Positions 8,438 to 16,452 of a DNA stretch of 64,000 nucleotides are shown one piece after another (the stretch's first letter is position 1; each line of letters opens with the position of its first letter). The stretch covers positions 620,001 to 684,000 of the forward strand of contig NZ_RPFW01000002.1 in NCBI RefSeq assembly GCF_007827045.1, in the 5' to 3' direction. The translations under genes were made by a program, and so were the position numbers. Under the pieces are notes generated by a model. It was given only the letters and a program-made list of their open reading frames with translations. It ran no database searches and was not told where the DNA came from. The DNA comes from Trebonia kvetii (lineage in GTDB: Bacteria; Actinomycetota; Actinomycetes; Streptosporangiales; Streptosporangiaceae).

Positions 8438-8636
8438 GGAGGACCTGCACGCCGCGCTCGACGTGCTGCTGACCCGCGCTCAGCGGGCGGGCGCGGTGCG
8501 CGCGGACATCACCACGCTGGACCTGGTCGTGCTGCTCAAGGGGCTGCTGCGCAGCGTCCATGAGGCGGCGGCGAGACCTGACCTGCCCGGCCGGCTGCTC
8601 GCCGTGCTCAGCGACGGGCTGCGGCCACCGCCCTGA
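8435..8636 (+). pseudogene. TetR-family regulator, C-terminal fragment
   Basis: About 65 residues, LHAALDVLLTRAQRAGAVRA through LSDGLRPPP and a stop. They match the C-terminal ligand domain seen in many actinobacterial TetR regulators, where an AGAVRxDvT segment is followed by a helix and a short tail. The HTH DNA-binding domain is absent; upstream bases belong to the SnoaL-like gene on the opposite strand. Both genes are therefore cut at the same place, each at its 5' end. A divergent regulator/target pair that lost its shared promoter would give this structure. Confidence 0.62.
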
Positions 8637-8695
8637 ACAGCCCGGTGGCCGGCGAGGCGAGCAGCGGGACGAGGAACCACAGCCAACCGCACCGA

Positions 8696-9892
8696 TCAGC
8701 CGCCCGCGTCGAGACGGCGCAGGGCGAGCTCGGCATACAGGGCGGCGCCGTCCGCGAGCACGCCGTCGTCGAAGCGGGCGGCCGCCGAGTGGTTGGAGGG
8801 GACGGTTGCCGGGTCTGCGTCCGGCGGGCAGGCGCCGAGCAGGACGAACGCGCCGGGGACCTCGTTGAGCACGTAGGAGAAGTCCTCGGCGCCGGTCAGC
8901 GGCGCCGCGGGCGTGACGATCCGCGCGGCACCGAACAGGCCGGCGACGGTCTCGCCGGCGAAGCTCGCCTCGGCCGGGTCGTTGAGCGTGACCGGGTAGC
9001 CGGGGATGTACTCGGCCTCCGCGGTCAGGCCGTGCGCCGCGGCGATATCCCGTACCAGGCGTGCGGTCTCGTCCCGCAGCCGGTCGCGGGACACCTTGCT
9101 GAAGGACCGGAGCGTGGTCTTGAACACTGCCTCGTCGGGAATCACGTTGTCCGTCGTTCCCGCGTGGAAGCTGCCGACCGTGACGACGACCGGGTCGAAC
9201 ACGTCGAACCGGCGCGTCACCAGGGTCTGCAGCGCGGTCACCATCTCGCACGCGGCGGGAATCGGGTCGGCGCTGTGCTGCGGCGCCGAGGCATGCCCGC
9301 CGCGGCCGCGCACGGTGACGTACAGGCGGTCGGCGGCCGCGAGCGCCGGGCCCGGCCGGACGGCGAACACCCCGTGGCCGAGCTGATGGGACTGGACGTG
9401 CATGCCGTAAGCGGCCACGGGCCGCTTGCCCGCCACGTCGAGCACGCCCTCCTCGATCATCATCCTGGCCCCGTGGCCGCCCTCTTCCGCGGGCTGGAAC
9501 ATGAAGATCACGCCGCCCGGCAGCTCGGCCTGCCGCGCGGAAAGCAGCCGGGCGGCGCCGGCCAGCATCGCGGTGTGCAGGTCGTGGCCGCAGGCGTGCA
9601 TGACCCCGGCGAACCGCGACGCGTAGGGAAGCCCGGTCGCCTCGGTCACCGGCAGGGCGTCCATGTCGCCGCGCAGCAGCACCACCGGGCCCGGCCGGCC
9701 GCCGCGCAGCACCGCGGTCACCGAGGTGAGCTCGCTGCCCTGGCTTATCTCGAGCGGAAGCCCATCGAGCGCGGCGAGCACCTTGTCCCGCGTTCTCGGC
9801 AGGTCATGGCCGATCTCCGGCTCACGGTGGATGGCGTGGCGCAGTTCCGCGATCTCGCCGGAGATCGCGGACGCCTCCTGAAGCAGCGTCAC
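8696..9892 (-). CDS. M20 family amidohydrolase (aminoacylase/hippurate hydrolase type)
   Basis: About 398 residues of a metal-dependent amidohydrolase of the hippuricase/N-acyl-amino-acid hydrolase group. LRGDMDALPV and HACGHDLHTAML carry first-shell metal ligands, FQPAEEGGHGA the catalytic Glu pair, and GAEDFSYV a C-terminal ligand region. A dimerisation lid lies between. It would cleave an N-acyl or N-carbamoyl amino acid. GTG 9892 has GAGGAAGG about 10 nt upstream; GTG 9901 is directly next to that site and less likely. A 14-nt tandem repeat separates it from the upstream methionine aminopeptidase gene. Confidence 0.9.
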   Translation of the reverse strand: MTLLQEASAISGEIAELRHAIHREPEIGHDLPRTRDKVLAALDGLPLEISQGSELTSVTAVLRGGRPGPVVLLRGDMDALPVTEATGLPYASRFAGVMHACGHDLHTAMLAGAARLLSARQAELPGGVIFMFQPAEEGGHGARMMIEEGVLDVAGKRPVAAYGMHVQSHQLGHGVFAVRPGPALAAADRLYVTVRGRGGHASAPQHSADPIPAACEMVTALQTLVTRRFDVFDPVVVTVGSFHAGTTDNVIPDEAVFKTTLRSFSKVSRDRLRDETARLVRDIAAAHGLTAEAEYIPGYPVTLNDPAEASFAGETVAGLFGAARIVTPAAPLTGAEDFSYVLNEVPGAFVLLGACPPDADPATVPSNHSAAARFDDGVLADGAALYAELALRRLDAGG

Positions 9893-9915
9893 GGCAAGCA
9901 CCTTCCTCGGTAAAA

Positions 9916-9986
9916 GGGCCTCGGTAAACGGGGCCCCGGCAAACGGGCCTCAGCAGACGGGCCTCAGCAGACGGGCCTCAGCCGCG
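9916..9986. repeat. Tandem 14-nt repeat, five units
   Basis: Five head-to-tail units of about 14 nt (GGGCCTCAGCAGAC and variants): 9916-9929, 9930-9944 (15 nt), 9945-9958, 9959-9972 and 9973-9986, with a degenerate partial unit before the first. Units 3 and 4 are identical, a sign of recent duplication. The last unit contains the stop codon (9978-9980) and final codons of the methionine aminopeptidase gene; the first ends ~25 nt before the amidohydrolase start. Confidence 0.9.
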
Positions 9987-10748
9987 GGTGGTGAGGATCA
10001 CCGGGCCGTCATCGGTGATCGCGATGGTGTGCTCGACGTGCGCGGCGCGGCTGCCGTCGCCCGTGCGGATGGTCCACCCGTCCTCGTCCAGGTAGATGTC
10101 GTCGCTGCCGCCTCCGATGAACCATGGCTCGATCGCGATGACCAGCCCGGGCACCAGCCGCAAGCCGCGCCCCGCCTTGCCGCGGTTAGGGATGTGCGGG
10201 TCCTCGTGCATGGTCCGGCCCACGCCGTGCCCGCCGAGGTCCGTGGAGATGCCGTAGCCGCCCGCCTTGCCGATCTTGCCGATCGCGGCGGAGATGTCGC
10301 CGAGCCTGCCGCCTGGCTGTGCGGCGGCGATCCCGGCGGCGAGCGCGGCCTCGGTGGTCGCGATCAGCTCCGCGTCGCCGTCGTGCGCCGTTCCCACGCT
10401 GAACGAGATCGCCGCGTCGCCCACCCAGCCGTCCAGGGTCGCGCCGGCGTCGACGCTCAACAGGTCGCCGGGGCGCAGCCGGTAGTCGCCCGGTATGCCG
10501 TGCAGCGCGGCGTCGTTCACCGACGTGCAGATGACCGCCGGGTACGGGATGGGGGCGAACCGCGGGTGATAGTTGAAGAACGGCGAGGTCGCCCCCGCCT
10601 TGGTGAGGATCTCCCTGGCGGCGGCGTCGAGTTCGGCAAGCGTGACGCCGGGCGCGGCGGTGGACCTGGCCGCGGTCAGGATGTCCGCGACTACCTGCCC
10701 GGCGGCCGCGATCGCGTCGATCTCCCCGCGCGTCTTGATCTCGACCAC
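9978..10748 (-). CDS. map: Methionine aminopeptidase, type I
   Basis: A 256-residue enzyme that removes initiator Met from nascent proteins. Metal ligands are visible as the Asp pair in LSVDAGATLDGWVGDAAISF, His in GGHGVGRTMHEDPHIPN, Glu in VIAIEPWF and Glu in HVEHTIAI. GTG 10748 (MVEIKTRGEIDAI) is chosen because GGGGAGAGGA lies just upstream and homology starts there; the frame continues upstream as unrelated sequence. Adjacent ribosomal or secY genes are absent, so this may be a second map copy, as many actinomycetes carry. Its stop codon lies inside a tandem repeat. Confidence 0.93.
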   Translation of the reverse strand: MVEIKTRGEIDAIAAAGQVVADILTAARSTAAPGVTLAELDAAAREILTKAGATSPFFNYHPRFAPIPYPAVICTSVNDAALHGIPGDYRLRPGDLLSVDAGATLDGWVGDAAISFSVGTAHDGDAELIATTEAALAAGIAAAQPGGRLGDISAAIGKIGKAGGYGISTDLGGHGVGRTMHEDPHIPNRGKAGRGLRLVPGLVIAIEPWFIGGGSDDIYLDEDGWTIRTGDGSRAAHVEHTIAITDDGPVILTTRG

Positions 10749-10943
10749 TGGCAAATCCTCTCCCCGCGCCGTCCCAGTGCCGGCACCGAAGGCCGGCACC
10801 CGACGGGCGGCGGCCGGCGATGCCGGGCAGTGCATGCCAGGATACGAACCCGGCAGCGGTGCCGGCGAGCCGGCCCGCGAGAGGTTACCGGCGGAGCGGA
10901 GTCAGCCGCAACCGTTGTGCTGATTGGTCTTGGTTATTTGTCC

Positions 10944-12089
10944 CTAGGAGGCGACGGCGACCACGGCGGAGTTGATCAGGTCCCAGTCGATGCCTGCGCC
11001 GAGGCCCGGGCCGGCCGGCGCGTGCACCTCGCCGCAGGAGTCCACCGCGAAGGGCTCGGTGAGACCGTAACTGAGCTGGCCGAGGCTGTGGTCGCCCGCG
11101 CGGTTGAACGCGAGGACCTCAAACCAGTCGCAGTTGTCGATGGCCATCATCACGTGCAGGCCCGCGACGTTGTTCAGCGCATTGTAGGAGTCGTGGACCT
11201 CGCAGTTCATGCCGAACGCCTCGGCCAGGTGCGCGATTTTCATCAACCCGGTGATGCCGCCCGTGATGACGACGTCGCCGCGCAGAAAGTCGGTGGCGCC
11301 CGAGGTGATCCACGGCGGCAGCGCGGCGAGGCCGCCTGGGTTGATCTCGGTGGCAAGCAGCGGGATGCTCAGGTGCCTGCCGAGGCGGACGTAGCTGTGC
11401 ATGTCATGGGTGGGAAACGGGTCCTCGAACCAGTGGTAGCCGAGGTCTTGGATCGCCTGGCCGACCCTGAGCCCTTCGGTGTAGGAGTAGCTCCACGAGG
11501 AGTCGAGCATCAGCGTCATGCCGGCGCCGGCCGCTTCCCGCACCGCCGCGCACGCCTCGATGTCGAAGTCGATAGGGGGCGAGCTGTCCGGCGGCAGCCA
11601 CGGTGCGCGGGGCGGGTGGAGCTTGTAACCCTTCCAGCCCTGCTGCTGCCAGTAGACCGCCTCGTCGGCGTAGGCCTGCGCGGTGTCGTGGTTGGCGGAG
11701 GAGAAGTAGGCGGGGACGCGATCGCGGCAGGTGCCGAGCAGCCGGTGCACGGGCAGCCCCGCGGCCCGGCCCGCGATATCCCACAGCGCGATGTCGACGG
11801 TGCCGACGGCGTGCGGCGACAGAAAATGGAACTGATTCTGCATCCGCCGCCAGTGCCTGCCGATGTCGAGGGGATCCTCACCGAGCAGCCACGGCTTGAT
11901 ATGGGTGACGATCTGGTAGGCGATCTGCGCCGGGCCCGGTCCCGGCGAGCTGAGGAACGCGTTGCCCTCGATGCCCTCGTCGGTTGTCACCCGCAGCACG
12001 CCGAGCGGCACCGGGCGGGCGGGGCCGAACGCGGCGGAGGGGACCGACCTGCGCTCGTGGAGGACAACCGTGATATCCGTGATCCGCAC
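10944..12089 (-). CDS. Enolase-superfamily enzyme (mandelate racemase-type acid-sugar dehydratase)
   Basis: 381 residues with an N-terminal capping domain and a TIM barrel. Metal ligands are Asp196 (MLDSSWSY), Glu222 (WFEDPF) and Glu248 (ATEIN). Asp272 and His299 (CEVHDSYN) form the typical mandelate-racemase-subgroup dyad, and K156-x-H158 (YKLH) sits on the other face. Such enzymes abstract a proton next to a carboxylate, usually dehydrating sugar acids; the exact substrate is not readable. GTG 12089 is the start. A perfect 14-bp inverted repeat (12089-12132) ends on the first base of that codon and could mask initiation or terminate the upstream osmoprotectant operon. Confidence 0.88.
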   Translation of the reverse strand: MRITDITVVLHERRSVPSAAFGPARPVPLGVLRVTTDEGIEGNAFLSSPGPGPAQIAYQIVTHIKPWLLGEDPLDIGRHWRRMQNQFHFLSPHAVGTVDIALWDIAGRAAGLPVHRLLGTCRDRVPAYFSSANHDTAQAYADEAVYWQQQGWKGYKLHPPRAPWLPPDSSPPIDFDIEACAAVREAAGAGMTLMLDSSWSYSYTEGLRVGQAIQDLGYHWFEDPFPTHDMHSYVRLGRHLSIPLLATEINPGGLAALPPWITSGATDFLRGDVVITGGITGLMKIAHLAEAFGMNCEVHDSYNALNNVAGLHVMMAIDNCDWFEVLAFNRAGDHSLGQLSYGLTEPFAVDSCGEVHAPAGPGLGAGIDWDLINSAVVAVAS

Positions 12090-12132
12090 GTCCCCTGACG
12101 TTACTCGCTCGCGCGGTGAACGTCAGGGGACG
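12089..12132 (-). terminator. Perfect 14-bp inverted repeat overlapping the enolase-like gene start
   Basis: Arms CGTCCCCTGACGTT (12089-12102) and AACGTCAGGGGACG (12119-12132) are exact reverse complements around a 16-nt loop. On the minus strand it lies 13 nt after the stop of the osmoprotectant-binding protein and its 3' arm contains AGGGGA and the first base of the enolase-like GTG. No U tract follows. It may end the upstream operon, control translation of the downstream gene, or both. Confidence 0.65.
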
Positions 12133-12145
12133 GCGGGCCAGGCGG

Positions 12146-13141
12146 CTAGCTCAGGCCGACGGACTGCAGCCACTCCTGGGCGGCCGTGGTGTAGTTCTCC
12201 TTGTCGGTGATGACCTTGACGTCAAGCGCGAGCAGGGCGCTCGTGGTCAGCTTGGCGGAGACCGCGTTGAGTGTGTCCGAGATGGTAGAGGTCAGCGCCG
12301 GCTTGTAGACCAGCGGGATGACGTTCTGCGCGGCGAAGTTGAACTTCGGGTCGGTCAGCGAGACCAGCTTGTCGCTGACAATCTGCGGCGTCGTGGTGAA
12401 CACGTCCGCGGCCGCGACCTTGCCGTTTTGCAGCGCGGCCAGGGTGATCGGGCCCGACTCGTCGAGCGGGTCGAAGCTCTTGAACGTCAGGCCGTAGGTG
12501 GACTTCAGTCCGACCAGGCCGTCAACCCGGGTCTTGAACTCCGGCGGGCCGCCGATGACCAGTTGCGACGCGTAGGGCTTGAGGTCCGCGATCGACTTGA
12601 GGTGGTACTTGGCCGCGGTCGCCTGGGTGACCGTCACCGAGTCGCTGTCCTGGGCGTCTGCCGCGTTGAGCACGGTCAGCGTCGACGGCAGCTTGGCCGC
12701 GAGTTCCGCGTCGACCGCCGCGGTGGTCTTCGCGGTGGAGTTCTTGTCCACCTCGACGCTGAGCAGGGTGCCGTTGTACTCGGGGATGATCGAGATCGTG
12801 CCCTTCTCGATCTGCGGGTAGTAGGCCTCGCGGGCGCCGATGTTGAGCTTGGTGGTGACCTTGACCCCCTTGGCCTGCAGGGCGAGAGCGTAGACCTCGG
12901 CGAGCACCTCGTTCTCCGGGAAGTTGGCGGAGCCGATGACCACGGAGCCCGACGAACCGCCGCCGCTGAGCGGGTTGGAGGAGGCACTGGAGGCGGACGC
13001 GGACGAGCTCGCGGCCGAGGCGCTGGTGCTGCCGGCCGCGGCGGGGGTGGAAGAACTGCTGCTTGAGCACGCGGTCACGGCCGCGAGGCCGACGACCGCG
13101 AGGGCGGCGATCCCGCTCGTCGCGGTAAGCCTGATCGTCAT
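12146..13141 (-). CDS. Osmoprotectant (quaternary amine) ABC transporter binding lipoprotein
   Basis: 331 residues. A signal peptide ends in the lipobox AAVTAC (Cys about 25), followed by a long Ser/Ala linker, so the protein is membrane-anchored. The mature part is an OpuAC/ProX-type fold: VVIGSANFPENEVLAEVYA, then GTISIIPEYNGTLL. It would capture glycine betaine, choline or carnitine-like solutes. GGAAGGAAAA precedes ATG 13141. It is the last gene of a four-gene minus-strand operon with two permeases and an ATPase, so osmotic stress control is plausible. Confidence 0.92.
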   Translation of the reverse strand: MTIRLTATSGIAALAVVGLAAVTACSSSSSSTPAAAGSTSASAASSSASASSASSNPLSGGGSSGSVVIGSANFPENEVLAEVYALALQAKGVKVTTKLNIGAREAYYPQIEKGTISIIPEYNGTLLSVEVDKNSTAKTTAAVDAELAAKLPSTLTVLNAADAQDSDSVTVTQATAAKYHLKSIADLKPYASQLVIGGPPEFKTRVDGLVGLKSTYGLTFKSFDPLDESGPITLAALQNGKVAAADVFTTTPQIVSDKLVSLTDPKFNFAAQNVIPLVYKPALTSTISDTLNAVSAKLTTSALLALDVKVITDKENYTTAAQEWLQSVGLS

Positions 13142-13167
13142 ATGGGTTTTCCTTCCGGACGGGTTGG

Positions 13168-13848
13168 TTAATCGGTCTTGGCCTGCTTGCGCAGGCCGGC
13201 CGGGATGACCAGCCTGGAAAGGCCGGCGAAAAGCGCGAGGATGATGATGGCGAGGATGACGACGAGCAGCGCGCCGCCCGCGACGGGGCCGTACTGCTCG
13301 CTCGCCAGGCCGTCGATGATGAAGCGGCCCAGGCCGCCGAGGCCGATGTAGGCGGCGATCGTCGCGGTGGCCACCACGAAGATCGCCGACGTGCGCAGCC
13401 CGACCAGGATGAGCGGCATCGCCATCGGGACCTCGACCTGCACGACCTGCTGCCAGGTCGTCATGCCGACGCCCGTCGCCGCGTCCCTGATGTCTGGGTC
13501 GACGCCGGCCACGCCCGCGCAGGCGTTGACGAGGATCGGCGGGATCGCGAGCACCACGAGCGGCAGCAGCCAGGTGAACGTGGAGAAGCCCAAGAAGACC
13601 GCGAGCAGGATCAGCAGGCCGAGGGTGGGGATCGACCGCCAGGCGTTGGCGATGTTGACCACGATGACGCTGATCTTGCCGCCGCGGTGGCCGATCGCCA
13701 CCCCGGCGGGTATCGCGATCAGCGCGGCGACGAGCAGCGGCAGCAGGCTGTAGCCGATGTGCGCCAGCAGCTGCTGCGGGATGCTGTCGTTGCCCTGCCA
13801 GTTCGCCGATGCGGTGACCCAGTCCCAGGCGTAGGAGAAGAAGCTCAT
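13168..13848 (-). CDS. Osmoprotectant ABC transporter permease (OpuB/ProW type)
   Basis: 226 residues with about five or six membrane helices. The binding-protein-dependent permease signature is seen as DIRDAATGVGMTTWQQVVQV. The C-terminus ends in a helix and basic residues. ATG 13848 overlaps the stop of the neighbouring permease gene (TGATG), so translation is probably coupled. It forms the membrane channel with its paralogue at 13848-14477. The frame continues far upstream but that portion is antiparallel noise within the ATPase gene. Confidence 0.93.
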   Translation of the reverse strand: MSFFSYAWDWVTASANWQGNDSIPQQLLAHIGYSLLPLLVAALIAIPAGVAIGHRGGKISVIVVNIANAWRSIPTLGLLILLAVFLGFSTFTWLLPLVVLAIPPILVNACAGVAGVDPDIRDAATGVGMTTWQQVVQVEVPMAMPLILVGLRTSAIFVVATATIAAYIGLGGLGRFIIDGLASEQYGPVAGGALLVVILAIIILALFAGLSRLVIPAGLRKQAKTD

Positions 13849-14477
13849 CAGCGCACCGTCCACGGGGTCAGCGCCCGCCCGGCGCCGACCAGCAGCAGGT
13901 CGCAGACGAGGGCGAGCGCGATGACGAGGACGAGGCCGACGTAGATCTCGGTCGGGAAGGATCGCTGCAGGCCGTCGATGAACAGGTAGCCGAGGCTGGA
14001 GACGCCGATGAGCTGCCCGACGCTTGCCAGGCTGATGCCGGACACGACGCCGACCCGCAGCCCGGCGATGATCACCGGGGTCGCCAGCGGCAGCTCGACG
14101 GTGACCAGGCGGCGCAGCGGGCCGTAGCCCATCGCGGTCGCCGCCTGCGTCACCGGGGCGGGGACGCCGCGCAGCCCGGCGACCACGTTCGGCAGGATGA
14201 CGCACAGCGAGAACACGGTCAGCGCGATGATCACCGTGGTGTCGGTGAGCCCGAACGTCGGGATCAGCGCGATGAACAGGGCGAGCGACGGAACCGCGTA
14301 CAGGATGTTGATCGCGGTGAGCACCGGCGGGTAGAACCAGCGCCAGCGGGCGGCGATGATGCCGAGCGGCAGCGACAAGATCAGCCCGTACAGCGCGGGC
14401 AGCACGCCCAGCTTCGCGTTCTCCCAGGTGAGCTGCCAGATCAGCGAGCCGTTGCTGGGAATCCACGACCACATCAT
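13848..14477 (-). CDS. Osmoprotectant ABC transporter permease (second)
   Basis: 209 residues. Membrane segments include LPALYGLILSLPLGIIAA and LALFIALIPTFGLTDTTVI; the coupling-helix signature is VTQAATAMGYGPLRRLVTVE. The two adjacent ATGs (14477 and 14474) overlap the ATPase stop codon as ATGATG, so it follows the ATPase on the same mRNA. It pairs with the other permease to make a heterodimeric channel, the usual arrangement in OpuB/OpuC/OsmU systems. Confidence 0.93.
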   Translation of the reverse strand: MMWSWIPSNGSLIWQLTWENAKLGVLPALYGLILSLPLGIIAARWRWFYPPVLTAINILYAVPSLALFIALIPTFGLTDTTVIIALTVFSLCVILPNVVAGLRGVPAPVTQAATAMGYGPLRRLVTVELPLATPVIIAGLRVGVVSGISLASVGQLIGVSSLGYLFIDGLQRSFPTEIYVGLVLVIALALVCDLLLVGAGRALTPWTVR

Positions 14478-15652
14478 GGGCGCGGTCCTCCCCCGGCGTC
14501 GCCCGCGCTCGCCTGGCCGGCGCCGGCGCTCGCCCGGCCTTCGCTGGCCCGGCTTGCCGCGTGGATCGCGGCGCGCAGCTGGTCGAAGCTGGCGACGCCG
14601 AGCACCCGGCCGTCGCCGTCCACCGCGACCGCCTGCCCGGCGGGCGACAGCACGGCGGCGTCGAGCGCGGCCCGCAGCGAGTCGGTGCCCGCCGTGAAGC
14701 TGTGCCCGATCCCGTCGGGTGCCAGCGAGCCGAGCGTGCCGCCGTCGGGCAGCGCGGCGAGCCGCGCCGTGTCGACCCAGCCGAGCGGCCTGCCGGTGCC
14801 GTCCTCGGTGACCAGGAGCCACGGCTCGCCCGCGGTCCGCGCCTTGACGACGGTGGTGTCGGCGGCCAGCACCGGGCCGGTGCCGAGCGGCAGGTCCGCG
14901 GTGGACACGAACGACAGCCGCCTGATGCCGCGGTCGAAGCCCACGAAGCCGGCCACGTAGTCGTCGACGGGCGAGGCGAGCAGCTCGTCAGGCGGTGCGA
15001 GCTGCGCGATCTTGCCATGCGGGCGGAACAGGGCCACCAGGTCGCCGACCTTGATGGCCTCCTCGATGTCGTGCGTGACGAGCACGATCGTCTTGCGCAG
15101 CTCGGCCTGCAGCGACAGCAGCTGATCCTGCAGCGAGGCGCGAACCACCGGGTCGACGGCGCTGAATGGCTCGTCCATCAGCAGGACCGGCGGGTCAGCC
15201 GCCAGTGCCCTGGCAACGCCGACGCGCTGCTGCTGCCCGCCGGACAGCTGGTGCGGGTAGCGCTTGGCGAGCGTCGCGTCGAGGCCGACCAGGGTGAGCA
15301 GTTCCCGCGCGCGGTCCCTGGCCTTCTTGCGCGACAGGCCGGTGAGCACCGGGACCGTCGCGATGTTGTCCTCAACGGTCCGATGCGGGAACAGGCCGGT
15401 CTGCTGGATCACGTAGCCGATGCCGCGGCGCAGCTGCGCGGGGTTGCGGTCCCTGATATCGGTTCCGTCGAGCAGGATGCGGCCGGAGCTTGGCTCGACG
15501 AGGCGGTTGATCATCCGCAGCGACGTGGTCTTGCCGCAGCCGCTCGGCCCGACGAGGACCACCGTCTTGCCGGCCGGGACCTCAAGGTCGAGGTCGTCGA
15601 CCGCCACCGTCCCGTCCGGGTATCGCTTCGTCACTGACTCGAACGTGATCAA
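14474..15652 (-). CDS. Osmoprotectant ABC transporter ATPase with C-terminal CBS-like region
   Basis: 392 residues. Walker A GPSGCGKTTS, Q-loop YVIQQTGLFPH, signature LSGGQQQRVGVARAL, Walker B VLLMDEP and switch His VTHDIEEA are all intact. After residue ~235 the chain resembles a pair of CBS motifs (LGWVDTARLAAL, GRVLGVASFDQL), which sense ionic strength in OpuA-type systems. The tail is Ala/Gly-rich. It uses TTG 15652; GGAAGG lies ~14 nt upstream, rather far. It is the first gene of the operon, read from the AT-rich region at 15660-15720. Confidence 0.92.
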   Translation of the reverse strand: MITFESVTKRYPDGTVAVDDLDLEVPAGKTVVLVGPSGCGKTTSLRMINRLVEPSSGRILLDGTDIRDRNPAQLRRGIGYVIQQTGLFPHRTVEDNIATVPVLTGLSRKKARDRARELLTLVGLDATLAKRYPHQLSGGQQQRVGVARALAADPPVLLMDEPFSAVDPVVRASLQDQLLSLQAELRKTIVLVTHDIEEAIKVGDLVALFRPHGKIAQLAPPDELLASPVDDYVAGFVGFDRGIRRLSFVSTADLPLGTGPVLAADTTVVKARTAGEPWLLVTEDGTGRPLGWVDTARLAALPDGGTLGSLAPDGIGHSFTAGTDSLRAALDAAVLSPAGQAVAVDGDGRVLGVASFDQLRAAIHAASRASEGRASAGAGQASAGDAGGGPRP

Positions 15653-15694
15653 GCCGCTGCCAGGCCCTTCCGGATATTTCGCACTTTTCCGACC

Positions 15695-15714
15695 ATAATA
15701 GTATGAATATATAC
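15695..15714 (-). promoter_or_regulatory. AT-rich promoter/operator candidate upstream of the osmoprotectant operon
   Basis: A conspicuous AT-rich island in a ~70% GC region. It contains TATTAT on the minus strand (15700-15695), usable as a -10 box about 43 nt before TTG 15652, and an imperfect palindrome GTATGAATATATAC (15701-15714). No good -35 is seen at the right distance, so an activator or alternative sigma factor may be needed. The rest of the 270-nt gap up to 15923 shows no convincing gene. Confidence 0.45.
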
Positions 15715-15922
15715 GAACTTGCGTGCTGTCCTCACCCGGATCACTGGCCCGAGCCGCATCCCCCCACCCTAACCGGCGCCACCGACAACGCCCATGTTTG
15801 CGGCACTCGCGTCGCTAACGATTTGTGCTGCATGAGCCGTTATGGCACGGCGCAGCACGACACGCTACCCCGCCGCCGGCCGTTCATGCCCGCGCGCCGC
15901 CGTGACCGGCCACAATCGTGAG

Positions 15923-16294
15923 ATGGACGCCGAGTTGACCGCGCGGTTGCGCGACATCTGCATGGCACTGCCCGAGGTCACCGAGCGGCCCTCGCACGGC
16001 GCACCGACCTGGTTCGCGGGCGGCAAGAAGTCGTTCGTCCAACTGTGGGCGTCCGGGCACCACGCCGACGACTTCCCGCACCTGTGGTGCGCCGGGCTGC
16101 CCGGCGCTCAGGAGGCGCTGACCGGGTCGGCGCCCGACCGCTTCTTCCGCCCGCCGTACGTCGGTCACCGTGGCTGGATCGGCGTGCGGCTCGACGGCGA
16201 AGTGGACTGGACTGAACTGGCCGAACTGTGCGCCGACGCCTACCGCGCGGTGGCCTCGGCCCGGCTGATCGCGCTGCTCGACGACGCGCGCTGA
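15923..16294 (+). CDS. YjbR/MmcQ-like protein
   Basis: A 123-residue protein of the MmcQ/YjbR fold (CyaY-like alpha/beta). RLRDICMALPEVTERPSHGA is the typical N-terminus; the core continues with FVQLW and FRPPYVGHRGWIGVRLD. The biochemical role of this family is not settled, although a DNA-binding-like fold has been noted. ATG 15923 is chosen because homology starts at MDAELTARL; upstream in-frame residues look random. Confidence 0.85.
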   Translation: MDAELTARLRDICMALPEVTERPSHGAPTWFAGGKKSFVQLWASGHHADDFPHLWCAGLPGAQEALTGSAPDRFFRPPYVGHRGWIGVRLDGEVDWTELAELCADAYRAVASARLIALLDDAR

Positions 16295-16304
16295 GCCGCG
16301 CTCC

Positions 16305-16323
16305 ATCATCCCGAACGGGTTCG
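16305..16323. repeat. Dispersed CCGAACGGGTTCG element
   Basis: ATCATCCCGAACGGGTTCG is identical over 19 nt to the reverse complement of 3546-3564. It lies 11 nt after the YjbR stop codon, in the gap before the KAP gene. The core CGAAC-GG-GTTCG is a dyad. Confidence 0.75.
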
Positions 16324-16452
16324 TTCCTTCGCCTCATCCCCACAGCGGCTGAGTAGGCGTTGTGACGTTCTGTCCCCGACTGCGCCTCCGGCGATATGCT
16401 CCAGGCGAAGTCAGGCGGCTGGCGCGCAGCGGGCGGGAGGCGTGATCCGGAG

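Noticed and set aside
8438..9251. A 408-residue minus-strand protein including the SnoaL region
   Set aside because: Only the C-terminal part (8025-8437) has recognisable homology; the rest overlaps the TetR fragment in antisense and the amidohydrolase in a different frame.
9916..9986. CRISPR array
   Set aside because: Units of 14 nt are directly adjacent with no spacers and no cas genes are nearby.
13849..15018. Long N-terminal extension of the osmoprotectant permease
   Set aside because: It lies out of frame inside the second permease and ATPase genes; a coupled ATG at 13848 gives the normal permease length.
15703..15921. Small 72-residue plus-strand protein before the YjbR gene
   Set aside because: No ribosome site or domain, and it starts within the AT-rich promoter island of the divergent operon.
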